Shown here in pieces: positions 1-9,777 of a stretch of DNA of 19,743 nt. The stretch comes from an uncultured Collinsella sp. (GTDB lineage Bacteria > Actinomycetota > Coriobacteriia > Coriobacteriales > Coriobacteriaceae). Each line of letters begins with the position of its first letter. Position 1 is the first letter of the stretch. Where the stretch lies: assembly GCA_905208975.1 (NCBI GenBank), contig CAJLRE010000032.1:1-19743 (forward strand), given 5' to 3'. Made by a program: the position numbers and the translations under genes. Under the pieces are notes generated by a model, which did not search any database, was not told the origin of the DNA, and saw nothing but the letters and a program-made list of their open reading frames with translations.

Positions 1-9
1 TCCAGCCAT

Positions 10-49
10 AAAAAAGCCTCCCATTTCTTGTGTCCAAGAAATGGGAGGC
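10..49 (-). terminator. Rho-independent terminator of nifJ
   Basis: The arms at 16-30 and 35-49 form a perfect 15-bp stem with a 4-nt loop. On the minus strand the stem is followed by six T residues (10-15). It lies about 80 bases beyond the nifJ stop codon, in the right orientation to end that transcript. There is no T tract on the plus-strand side, so it appears one-directional. Confidence 0.93.
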
Positions 50-127
50 AGTTCAGTGCGCAGCGGGGGTTCTTTCATGTCCGAGGACGTCCGCGAAGGT
101 CAGCCCTCAGATCCTGCGGTGGGAGAC

Positions 128-3667
<3,540 letters not shown>

Positions 3668-4069
3668 ATACCCCTCTCCTCTCATATAGGTATACAGGCC
3701 CCGGCGATCGCCGGGATGTTGGCGTGATGGGATTTTCGCTGTTGCTTCCAATCATCTGGCAGGCAGGCTCAGCAGCAGGTACATGGCGTGGAGAGAAGGC
3801 ATGCCGAGGCGAGGAGGGCTGCACGCGCTCCACAAGCCCAGCTACCCGTCTTGCACATGACCGAGCGCCGCAAAGGCCGCATGCCGGATGCTCCCGGGCA
3901 CGCCCCGGCGATGGGAAGCGCCCGCAACGGAAATCCGCATGCGGGTTTATTGTACCCCGCCGTCAAGTGTAATTTCGGCAAATATAGGCGGGCGGTAAAG
4001 GTTTACCTCGGGTGACTGCCGGGAGCAAAATGATCCCTTGGGGACGGAGGGACCATTTGGCGGGACTGG
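3668..4069 (-). promoter_or_regulatory. nifJ upstream region with 16-bp palindrome
   Basis: This is about 400 bases without a convincing gene between nifJ and the FHA gene. CCCGGCGATCGCCGGG at 3700-3715 is a perfect 16-bp palindrome about 33 bases before the nifJ start, suited to an operator or a leader hairpin. A TACAAT hexamer on the minus strand near 3950 could be a -10 element, but no good -35 stands 16-18 bases before it; if used, the leader would be about 280 nt. The hexamer GCATGC occurs three times (near 3800, 3880 and 3938). No riboswitch or T-box class is recognised. Short ORFs here lack ribosome binding sites and family-like sequence. Confidence 0.35.
4026..4059 (-). terminator. 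Imperfect hairpin after FHA gene, possible terminator
   Basis: The arms at 4026-4038 and 4048-4059 pair over about 12 bp with one bulge and one wobble on the minus strand, around a loop of about 9 bases. It begins about 11 bases past the FHA gene stop. The T run (TTTT) is inside the stem rather than after it, so termination strength is uncertain; it could instead be a small interspersed repeat. Confidence 0.45.
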
Positions 4070-5008
4070 CTAGAGGGCACCGAAGAGGATGGCATAGGTA
4101 GTGGATTCGCCGAGCTTGAGCTCGTCGCCGGGATTGAGCTGGGCGGAACGGCCGGGCTCGACCTGAATGCAAACGCGCGTGGCCCCGTTTACCACCACGG
4201 TTCCGTTGGTGGACGACAAGTCCTCGACGTGCCAGATATTTTGAGCATCGCACCAGATATGGGCATGGCGGGCCGAGACATCGTCGCCGACGTCGGTAAT
4301 ATCGCCCTCACCAGTGGCCAGCGCGCCAATCTCAACACCCTGCTCACTCGGCTGAATCCAGCGCGGGGCGCTCACGACAAAACTGTTTTGCACGCGCAGC
4401 AAGCCCAAAGGGTGCGCCGGGGCGGGTTCGCGTTCGCCCGCAGTCAGCGACATGCCAAGCGAACGCGGCGTGGATGTGCCTCCGCCGCAGGTCGCGTTCG
4501 CGTAGTCGATGGCATAGTTCACCGAGGACCGCACATCCGCCGAACAACCGACGGCGACAAACAGCACCAGCACGACCTCGGCGCGCTCGGCGGGCATGAG
4601 TTCCGCCGCCTGGGACAGGCGATCGAGCGCGTTGCGATAGAGATTCGTGTCCTGGTGGCACTCTTCGAGCGCGCGTACCATCGGTTCACCTGCAGGACCG
4701 CACACCATATTGATTACAGCCGTGGAGTCCATGGGATTGCGCTGGCGCAGGGCCAGTTGCGACATAATACGCGCAGCCGAGGTACCGTATTCGGCAAAGT
4801 AGCGCTGCTGAAGCGTGCCGACCGGCGCGCGAACGATAAAGCGGGAAACCCAAGAGCGATCGGCGGCTCGGCTCTGCGGGCTGCGGCCGTCGGCGAGCGG
4901 ACGGGACGAAAGCACCAAGCCGCACAGCTCGATATGGCTCAGATGCGCCGCGCGCTTAAAGATGTCAAACATGGCCCCGCATGGGGTGAGCTCAACTTGA
5001 GATGCCAT
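4070..5008 (-). CDS. FHA domain protein
   Basis: The 312-aa protein is predicted to be soluble. Residues from about 220 to 312 form a forkhead-associated domain, a phosphothreonine-peptide binder. Visible hallmarks are the S-A-R-H-A segment, DLSSTNGTVVVNG, and a C-terminal GDELKLG strand. The N-terminal 215 residues match no family I recognise; they contain several Cys and a TSTPR segment. The gene starts only 3 bases after the stop of the Ser/Thr kinase gene, and its ribosome binding site (AAGGAGG) lies inside the kinase gene's end, so the two are translationally linked. By analogy with other actinobacterial kinase/FHA pairs, it probably reads the phosphorylation state of the kinase or a kinase substrate; that is inference. 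It is the last gene of a three-gene operon. Confidence 0.9.
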   Translation of the reverse strand: MASQVELTPCGAMFDIFKRAAHLSHIELCGLVLSSRPLADGRSPQSRAADRSWVSRFIVRAPVGTLQQRYFAEYGTSAARIMSQLALRQRNPMDSTAVINMVCGPAGEPMVRALEECHQDTNLYRNALDRLSQAAELMPAERAEVVLVLFVAVGCSADVRSSVNYAIDYANATCGGGTSTPRSLGMSLTAGEREPAPAHPLGLLRVQNSFVVSAPRWIQPSEQGVEIGALATGEGDITDVGDDVSARHAHIWCDAQNIWHVEDLSSTNGTVVVNGATRVCIQVEPGRSAQLNPGDELKLGESTTYAILFGAL

Positions 5009-5011
5009 GAC

Positions 5012-6856
5012 CTAGGCCTCCTTGGTCGTAGAAATAGAATCGGACGATACTTCGACAGGTCCGCCAAAAGTACGGACAGCTGCGGCTCCACCGGCAAGCG
5101 GAGTCGCCATCTGGGCTTTTGTGCGTCGCGGTGCCGAAACGGGAAGTTCAAAGGCAAAGCCCATCGCAAGCAAAAACCACGTAAGCGTATAGGTTGCAAC
5201 CAGAGCGGCAACAAGGCCGCCCATCACGGCGCGTTGGGAAAATACGCTACATGCAGCCACAACCAGCACCGGAACCTCGCAGGCAGAAAGCGCAAGCACA
5301 CCCTGCAGGAAGCCCGAGCGCCGATCGCGCGCAAGTGCCCCCGCGGCAACGCCGGCTATGCCTGGCAGCGCCAACGCCAGTGCGGCAATAATACCCGGTA
5401 GCGACCCAGACCACACGAGCGATCCCAAAGTCGCCGTCACGCGAGCGCCCGACGCCAGCAGCGCGGCCGAAACCACGACCACAGCCCAAACCACGCCACA
5501 GACGACCGTCGCGCCGACCATCAGCGCGCGACGAACCGCGCGGCCAGACGCATCCATGGGGCACGGCGTGAGCGGCTCGCCGCGGAGCGAACGACCGACA
5601 TTTTGCGCATAGTGGTCACAAAACGCCGAGAGCGCCGCCTCGACCGCCGCCGGCTCGGGACGATCTTTTTGATGGCTGGACAGACAGGCCATCACCACGT
5701 CGAACAGCTGGGCATCGACAAACGCCAGCGCATCGCGTAGCTCCTCGGAATCCGGCTCAAGCCCCAGCTGCTGGGCCTGCTCGGCCGCAGCGAGCGCCAC
5801 ATCGGGCTCACGACGAAGCAGCTGAGTCAAATCGCAACCGGGCGCATGGGCACCAATGGGATAGTCGGGCAGCGTGTCCATCTTGAGACGGTAGGGGCTG
5901 GCGATGTCGCGCGTCTTTTTGCGCGAACCCGAGGTGCCCGAAGTGCTCGGCGCGGCTTCGTATGGCGCGGCGCCGGCAATGAGCTCGTAAACCGTGCTTG
6001 CTGCGGCATAGACGTCGATCGCCGGCGACATACGCAAAGCGCGCAGGTCGGGAATATCGTCGGTGAGCATCTCGGGCGGGGCATAGGCAACCGTCGCGCG
6101 ACGCAGCGTGGCATAGCGCTCCGTAAACGACGCCTTGCCGCCGGTACCGGCCACGGCCGACGCAGGCTCAAGCGCCAGCGACGAGCCAAAGTCGATCAGG
6201 CACAGGTCAAAGGTGCCCTCGGCAAGCTGCCGGTCAAGCGGTAGACGCGCCGTACGCACCATAATATTAGCGGGCGAGATATCGCGATGGACAAAGCCCT
6301 CGCCCACCAGGCTCATACGGCAGAGCAGATCGAACAGGTCGCGACCCAGACGCGCCGCCACAAGCGGCGATAGGCGGCCGGCATCGTCCACGGCAAAGCG
6401 CGAGCGCAAGCGGGCGAGCGTCTCGCCCTCGACCCATTCCATGACAATCGCAGGCACACCGTCGACCTCGCCCCAGCCATAGAGACGGGGAAAGCCCTTA
6501 AGGCCTGAAAGGGCGCGATGGCATTCATATTCCTCGCGAAATGCCGCTTTGAACTTGGCGACCAGCGCCTCATGGGCGGCATCGTCGTCGAACTCATCGC
6601 GCGTCGGCAAGATGAGCTGTTTGAGTGCCACGGCCTCGCCTTGGGCGTTGACGGCACGCGTCACGCGGCCGATACCGCCACGGCGCATGGTGGCATCGTC
6701 GGCAAACAGTATCGTAAAACGGCGCAGATAGGCAGGCAGTTCGTCCTGACCGAGCGCAATGGCCGGCTCAAACCCGTCGACACGCGCCAGGCGCAGGCCG
6801 ACCATGGGATCGCGACCGAGCGATTGTGGTGTGGTGGATGCAAGATCGGTCATCAT
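5012..6856 (-). CDS. Membrane-associated eukaryotic-type Ser/Thr protein kinase
   Basis: The 614-aa protein has an N-terminal Hanks-type kinase domain (about 45-410) followed by a hydrophobic C-terminal region. Catalytic residues are present: the VALK lysine (79), HRDISPAN with the catalytic Asp (192) and Asn (197), IDFGSS with the metal-binding Asp (222), and a YAPPE motif (258-262) in place of APE. The glycine-rich loop reads RRGGIGRV. About four membrane segments follow (about 443-470, 486-508, 518-540, 545-568), with a short polar tail. This differs from PknB-type kinases, which have one transmembrane segment and external PASTA repeats; here almost nothing is external, so the signal may be sensed in the membrane or via a partner. 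The start shares an ATGA overlap with the upstream gene, showing translational coupling. A second ATG directly follows the first, so the start is uncertain by one codon. Confidence 0.93.
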   Translation of the reverse strand: MMTDLASTTPQSLGRDPMVGLRLARVDGFEPAIALGQDELPAYLRRFTILFADDATMRRGGIGRVTRAVNAQGEAVALKQLILPTRDEFDDDAAHEALVAKFKAAFREEYECHRALSGLKGFPRLYGWGEVDGVPAIVMEWVEGETLARLRSRFAVDDAGRLSPLVAARLGRDLFDLLCRMSLVGEGFVHRDISPANIMVRTARLPLDRQLAEGTFDLCLIDFGSSLALEPASAVAGTGGKASFTERYATLRRATVAYAPPEMLTDDIPDLRALRMSPAIDVYAAASTVYELIAGAAPYEAAPSTSGTSGSRKKTRDIASPYRLKMDTLPDYPIGAHAPGCDLTQLLRREPDVALAAAEQAQQLGLEPDSEELRDALAFVDAQLFDVVMACLSSHQKDRPEPAAVEAALSAFCDHYAQNVGRSLRGEPLTPCPMDASGRAVRRALMVGATVVCGVVWAVVVVSAALLASGARVTATLGSLVWSGSLPGIIAALALALPGIAGVAAGALARDRRSGFLQGVLALSACEVPVLVVAACSVFSQRAVMGGLVAALVATYTLTWFLLAMGFAFELPVSAPRRTKAQMATPLAGGAAAVRTFGGPVEVSSDSISTTKEA

Positions 6857-7758
6857 AGGGCAAGCGCCGCCACGTTATTGTTGAAGTTACCGAGCGCGAC
6901 GTCATCATCGCCGTAATGGCCGACCCATTGACATAGGTTGGTGTAACAGCCCCACAGATTGGCATACTGCTGATACCACTTTGACCGGGGCGAGAATGTC
7001 TGACGACCGAACTCAGCTCGAATGACAAACATCTCCCCGACCAGGCTGTCGCACGGCCTGGGATCTCCCGTAGAGTTATAGGTCGAAACCACGTCATTGG
7101 CACGAGAAACATAGCCGTCGAGCATGTTGTACTTGGTTACAAGCCAACTGTGAATGCTCTCTTCCTCAGCAGCGGAAAGGCCACCGGAGTTTGCATCGTT
7201 GTCAGCGTTGCCGCCCGTCGAGCCGCCGTTTCCAGACCCTCCGGCAGAGGAACCCGACCCAGAGCCGCCGCCCGAACTCGACGAATCCGAGCCGGAGCCA
7301 GAAGTATCCGAGCTACCGGGCTTTCCGGACTGCTGGGCGTCCTGCTCCTTCTGCCGCTCGACCTTATTCACCGTTGCCGCCACGCTATTGTTGGACAACC
7401 GATCGATGATCTTGGTGTTGGTGAGCACGATGGTTTTGCCATTGGCAAGCGTGACTTCGTTGTCCGGGGCCTCGGCGCCGTCCGCGTCGTCGGCGCCAAA
7501 CACAATATGCGCGACCACACTTGCCCAAGCATATCCAGTCGTGGTGCCCAGATCACTTTTGACCTCATGCCCCACGCGCGGTTCGCGTGCGGCATGTGCC
7601 TGCATCATGGACGGCACGGTCATGCCATAGGCAGAAACGCCAGCTATGACCAGCACCAGCGAGCAAGACAGCAGTGCGTACGCCCGCGGCGCCAAGCCCA
7701 GTCGGCGTCGCATGCGCACCGCGGCGCCGCGCTTTGTCTGAGTGCCACCGGGCCGCAT
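6853..7758 (-). CDS. Membrane-anchored protein with Gly/Ser linker, unknown function
   Basis: The 301-aa protein has a basic N-terminus (KRGAAVRMRRRL), one transmembrane segment at about 26-46, an extracytoplasmic region (50-140), a low-complexity Gly/Ser/Asn linker (about 143-195) and a compact C-terminal domain (195-301) rich in Trp, Tyr and Asn with three Cys (236, 271, 276). I recognise no family. The start at 7758 is chosen over an in-frame ATG at 7851 because GGAGGAG (7764-7770 on the plus strand) is correctly spaced before it and because the longer ORF would run through the leader hairpin. It overlaps the kinase start by 4 bases, so it is probably co-expressed with the kinase and may be its extracellular sensor or substrate. 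That is inference from gene order only. Confidence 0.85.
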   Translation of the reverse strand: MRPGGTQTKRGAAVRMRRRLGLAPRAYALLSCSLVLVIAGVSAYGMTVPSMMQAHAAREPRVGHEVKSDLGTTTGYAWASVVAHIVFGADDADGAEAPDNEVTLANGKTIVLTNTKIIDRLSNNSVAATVNKVERQKEQDAQQSGKPGSSDTSGSGSDSSSSGGGSGSGSSAGGSGNGGSTGGNADNDANSGGLSAAEEESIHSWLVTKYNMLDGYVSRANDVVSTYNSTGDPRPCDSLVGEMFVIRAEFGRQTFSPRSKWYQQYANLWGCYTNLCQWVGHYGDDDVALGNFNNNVAALAL

Positions 7759-7772
7759 GCGTTCTCCTCCAA

Positions 7773-7798
7773 CAAAAACACGCCGCTCGGGAGCGGCG
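7773..7798 (-). promoter_or_regulatory. Terminator-like hairpin in leader (candidate attenuator)
   Basis: CGCCGCTC (7781-7788) and GAGCGGCG (7791-7798) form a perfect 8-bp GC-rich stem with a 2-base centre. On the minus strand it is followed by GTTTTTGTT, which runs straight into the GGAGGAG ribosome binding site of the kinase operon's first gene. It has the form of an intrinsic terminator. Either it ends ybaB-recR readthrough, with a promoter hidden after it, or it acts as an attenuator within the kinase operon leader. Confidence 0.6.
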
Positions 7799-7820
7799 CA
7801 TTCATTCGAATCCATATTTG

Positions 7821-7851
7821 AGTGTATCAGCGAACCCAAAAGGTTGCGCAA
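7821..7851 (-). promoter_or_regulatory. Candidate promoter for membrane protein/kinase/FHA operon
   Basis: On the minus strand TTGCGC (7846-7851) is followed after 19 bases by TACACT (7821-7826). The -10 is preceded by TGA, an extended -10 form. The spacing is long, so confidence is modest. If used, transcription would begin near 7814, upstream of the terminator-like hairpin at 7773-7798. Confidence 0.35.
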
Positions 7852-7936
7852 CGAATGAGCAAATTAAGGATGCGAGTGGAAGCATCCATGCGATAAGCGG
7901 ATACAAAGTATCTTTGTTGCACAACAAACTTATAGT

Positions 7937-7965
7937 CGCACGGGGAATTATGACTGCCCCGTGCG
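7937..7965 (-). terminator. Inverted repeat after recR, possible terminator
   Basis: CGCACGGGG (7937-7945) and CCCCGTGCG (7957-7965) form a perfect 9-bp stem with an 11-base loop, about 38 bases past the recR stop. On the minus strand the following bases (ACTATAAGTTTG) hold only a weak T tract. It may end or stabilise the ybaB-recR transcript. Confidence 0.4.
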
Positions 7966-8002
7966 TCGCCAGGAAAACATACGGCAGGAGCAGGCTCGCC
8001 AC

Positions 8003-8599
8003 CTAAATCGTGCGACGGGCCTCAATGGCGCGCCCAAGCGTAAGCTCGTCGGCATACTCCAGGTCGCCGCCCACGGGCAGGCCGCTCGCCAGACGCGATA
8101 CCTCAACGCCCAGCGGCTTGATAGTGCGGGCCAGGTAGCTCGCCGTGGTCTCGCCCTCGATATTGGGGTTGGTGGCGATGATGACCTCGTGGATGTCCTC
8201 GTGGCCCAAGCGTGCCAGCAGCTCACGAATGTGCAACTGCTCGGGACCAATCTTGTCCATGGGACTGATCACGCCGCCCAATACGTGGTAGAGACCGTGG
8301 TAGCTGCCCGTGCGCTCAATCGCCTGGACATCGCGCGGCTCGCCCACCACGCAAATGCGAGTGGTATCGCGCATCGAATCCTGGCAGATGGAGCACTCGT
8401 CGGCCGTGGCGTAGTTAAAGCAGCGGCTGCAAAAGTGAACCTCCTGCTTAACCTCCAGGATAGCCTCGGCCAGGCGGCGCGCCTCCTCGGCATCGGCCTC
8501 GAGCAGGTAATAGGCGATGCGCTGGGCCGACTTGGGACCAATGCCCGGCAGACGGCCCAGCTCATCGAGCAATTTTTGCAGACTATGGTTGGCACTCAT
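8003..8599 (-). CDS. recR: Recombination mediator protein RecR
   Basis: The 198-aa product is the usual RecR length. RecR works with RecF/RecO to load RecA onto gapped DNA during recombinational repair. The N-terminal helix-hairpin-helix region contains LGRLPGIGPKSAQRIAYYLL (14-33). A four-Cys zinc motif is visible (Cys 57, 60, 69, 72). The Toprim domain (about 80-175) includes VVGEPRDVQAIE, YHVLGG and a TNPNIEGE motif. The C-terminal GLPVGGDLEYADELTLGRA segment is strongly conserved in the family. It follows ybaB by 13 bases. No clear ribosome binding site precedes the ATG at 8599, suggesting dependence on translation of ybaB. The longer in-frame ORF from 8686 is rejected because it overlaps ybaB and its extra residues lie outside RecR homology. 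Confidence 0.96.
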   Translation of the reverse strand: MSANHSLQKLLDELGRLPGIGPKSAQRIAYYLLEADAEEARRLAEAILEVKQEVHFCSRCFNYATADECSICQDSMRDTTRICVVGEPRDVQAIERTGSYHGLYHVLGGVISPMDKIGPEQLHIRELLARLGHEDIHEVIIATNPNIEGETTASYLARTIKPLGVEVSRLASGLPVGGDLEYADELTLGRAIEARRTI

Positions 8600-8612
8600 A
8601 TATATGCGTGTC

Positions 8613-8933
8613 TTAGAACGGCATGCCCGGGATGTTGAGGCCGCCGGTGATGGCGCCCATCTGCTTGTTGGCGAGCTCGTTGACACCGCGGACGGCCTCG
8701 TTGACGGCAGCCATGATCATGTCCTGCAGCATATCGACGTCCTCGGGATCGAGGGCATCGGGGTCGATGGTGAGGTTGACGAGCTCCATCTCGCCGTTAA
8801 CGGTCACCTTGACCATGCCGCCGCCGGCAGAGGCGTCGACGGTCTGGGACTTAAGGTTTTCCTGCGCGGCGGCAAGCTGCTCCTGCATCTTGCGAGCCTG
8901 CTTCATCATTTGCTGCATGTTCATACCGGCCAT
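8613..8933 (-). CDS. ybaB: YbaB/EbfC family nucleoid-associated protein
   Basis: The 106-aa protein is the typical size of this dimeric, small DNA-binding family, which coats or bends DNA and is generally found beside dnaX and recR. The Met/Gln-rich N-terminal helix (MNMQQMMKQARKMQEQL), the GGGMVKVTVNGEMELVNLTIDP strand region (about 37-58, here interrupted only by ordinary substitutions) and the C-terminal helix ending ITGGLNIPGMPF are diagnostic. AAAGGAG lies 5 bases before the ATG. It is the first gene of a ybaB-recR unit on the minus strand. Confidence 0.95.
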   Translation of the reverse strand: MAGMNMQQMMKQARKMQEQLAAAQENLKSQTVDASAGGGMVKVTVNGEMELVNLTIDPDALDPEDVDMLQDMIMAAVNEAVRGVNELANKQMGAITGGLNIPGMPF

Positions 8934-9093
8934 GATGGCTCCTTTACGTGCGGCCGCGCGACAAGCTGCAAGGGCAGCCGGAGCGCGACGGGACTTTCAA
9001 ACTCAAAAATCGTACCACGGCGCGGGGCAAGCAAGCGGGGCGGACACGCTACCTCAGTCGATATACATGTCCTTGAGCGTGACGCACGCCCAA

Positions 9094-9130
9094 GATTATG
9101 CAAGGTCGAATTATGCAAGGTTGCATAATT
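9094..9130. repeat. AATTATGCAA palindrome plus extra direct half-site
   Basis: AATTATGCAA (9109-9118), two G bases, then TTGCATAATT (9121-9130) give a perfect 10-bp-arm palindrome. A further ATTATGCAAGGTCG copy begins at 9095, so ATTATGCAAGG occurs as a direct repeat with 15-base period. The AT-rich site stands out from the GC-rich surroundings. The form suits a dimeric regulator with an extra half-site; the target could be either divergent gene. Confidence 0.7.
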
Positions 9131-9241
9131 ATCTCAAGCTACATCTAGCAGAGCTGGAACCAGGCAGTTTATGCGTAGGGCTACAAGGCTACATGGCAAA
9201 ATGCCGAGCCGCTGCTCGAGGCGGCACGCATGGCGGCTGGG

Positions 9242-9247
9242 TATAAT
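9242..9247 (+). promoter_or_regulatory. Candidate -10 of the small membrane-protein gene
   Basis: A consensus TATAAT sits about 24 bases before the GGAGG ribosome binding site (9271-9275) of the gene at 9283. No recognisable -35 is present at normal spacing, so expression may need an activator or an alternative sigma factor. Confidence 0.4.
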
Positions 9248-9282
9248 TTGATTGTCATAGATGACGATTTGGAGGTGCCCTC

Positions 9283-9756
9283 GTGAATGTCCCAGCCGTA
9301 CTCCAAAACATCCGCTCAAAACACCCCGTTGCATATGTGGTTCTCTATCTCTTTGTCGTCTGGGTATTACTGGTTATCATCACCCATGCCATAGCTTTTG
9401 GAGCAGAACTGCTGATAGCCAGCTCGGACCAGCCCGTCGTCAAATGGGAGACGACCGATGAATGCACCGACGGAACCCGAACCATTTACTACAACAGCCC
9501 GTCCCTCTACCAAGAGTTCAAGGTCAAGATAAAGGACTCCAAGATTGTCGATGCCGAACTGGGCTCTTTATTTACAATCGGAGCAACCGTCAACGCCGAG
9601 CAAGTCGAGTACACGGACAGCCATGCGACGTATCGTATCGACCTCAGCATCCTAGGCCGACCGTCACGCGCCTGTCTGCTCGAATGCGATATACGCGGCA
9701 CCACGTTGCACATGTCCGAAATACAGATGCGCCCGGGCAAGGGGTTCTCTTCTTGA
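9283..9756 (+). CDS. Small membrane-anchored protein, unknown function
   Basis: The 157-aa protein starts at GTG, with GGAGG 7 bases upstream. One strongly hydrophobic segment at about 17-42 anchors it, leaving about 115 extracytoplasmic residues predicted to be largely beta-strand (for example RTIYYNSPSLYQEFKVKIKD). It has three Cys (61, 131, 135). I recognise no family. It lies on the opposite strand between ybaB and dnaX and ends 21 bases from the converging dnaX stop, with no terminator visible in between, so the two transcripts may overlap. Good start signals, a -10 element and a plausible single-pass topology support a real gene. Confidence 0.75.
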   Translation: MNVPAVLQNIRSKHPVAYVVLYLFVVWVLLVIITHAIAFGAELLIASSDQPVVKWETTDECTDGTRTIYYNSPSLYQEFKVKIKDSKIVDAELGSLFTIGATVNAEQVEYTDSHATYRIDLSILGRPSRACLLECDIRGTTLHMSEIQMRPGKGFSS

Positions 9757-9777
9757 GCAGTATACCCGCCTGCGCAG

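Larger units (their letters stand above)
8934..9282. other. Intergenic region between ybaB and divergent small gene
   Basis: These 349 bases separate two divergent genes and contain no credible ORF. A minus-strand TACGAT (9009-9014) could be the ybaB -10, but no strong -35 is seen. A plus-strand TATAAT (9242-9247) precedes the small membrane gene. A compact repeat cluster (9094-9130) is described separately. Confidence 0.5.

Noticed and set aside
3668..3960. T-box or other known riboswitch in the nifJ leader.
   Set aside because: No T-box core sequence or other familiar conserved riboswitch core could be found by eye.
3769..4015. Small ORFs upstream of nifJ on both strands.
   Set aside because: No ribosome binding sites, compositionally biased translations and no family resemblance; the region is better explained as a nifJ leader/promoter.
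4229..5401. A plus-strand ORF of 390 codons opposite the FHA and kinase genes.
   Set aside because: It is very Arg/His/Gly-rich, crosses two well-supported genes and shows no domain; it is an antisense shadow.
7802..8002. A 66-codon minus-strand ORF between recR and the kinase operon.
   Set aside because: No ribosome binding site, and it contains the inverted repeat after recR and the candidate promoter; likely non-coding.
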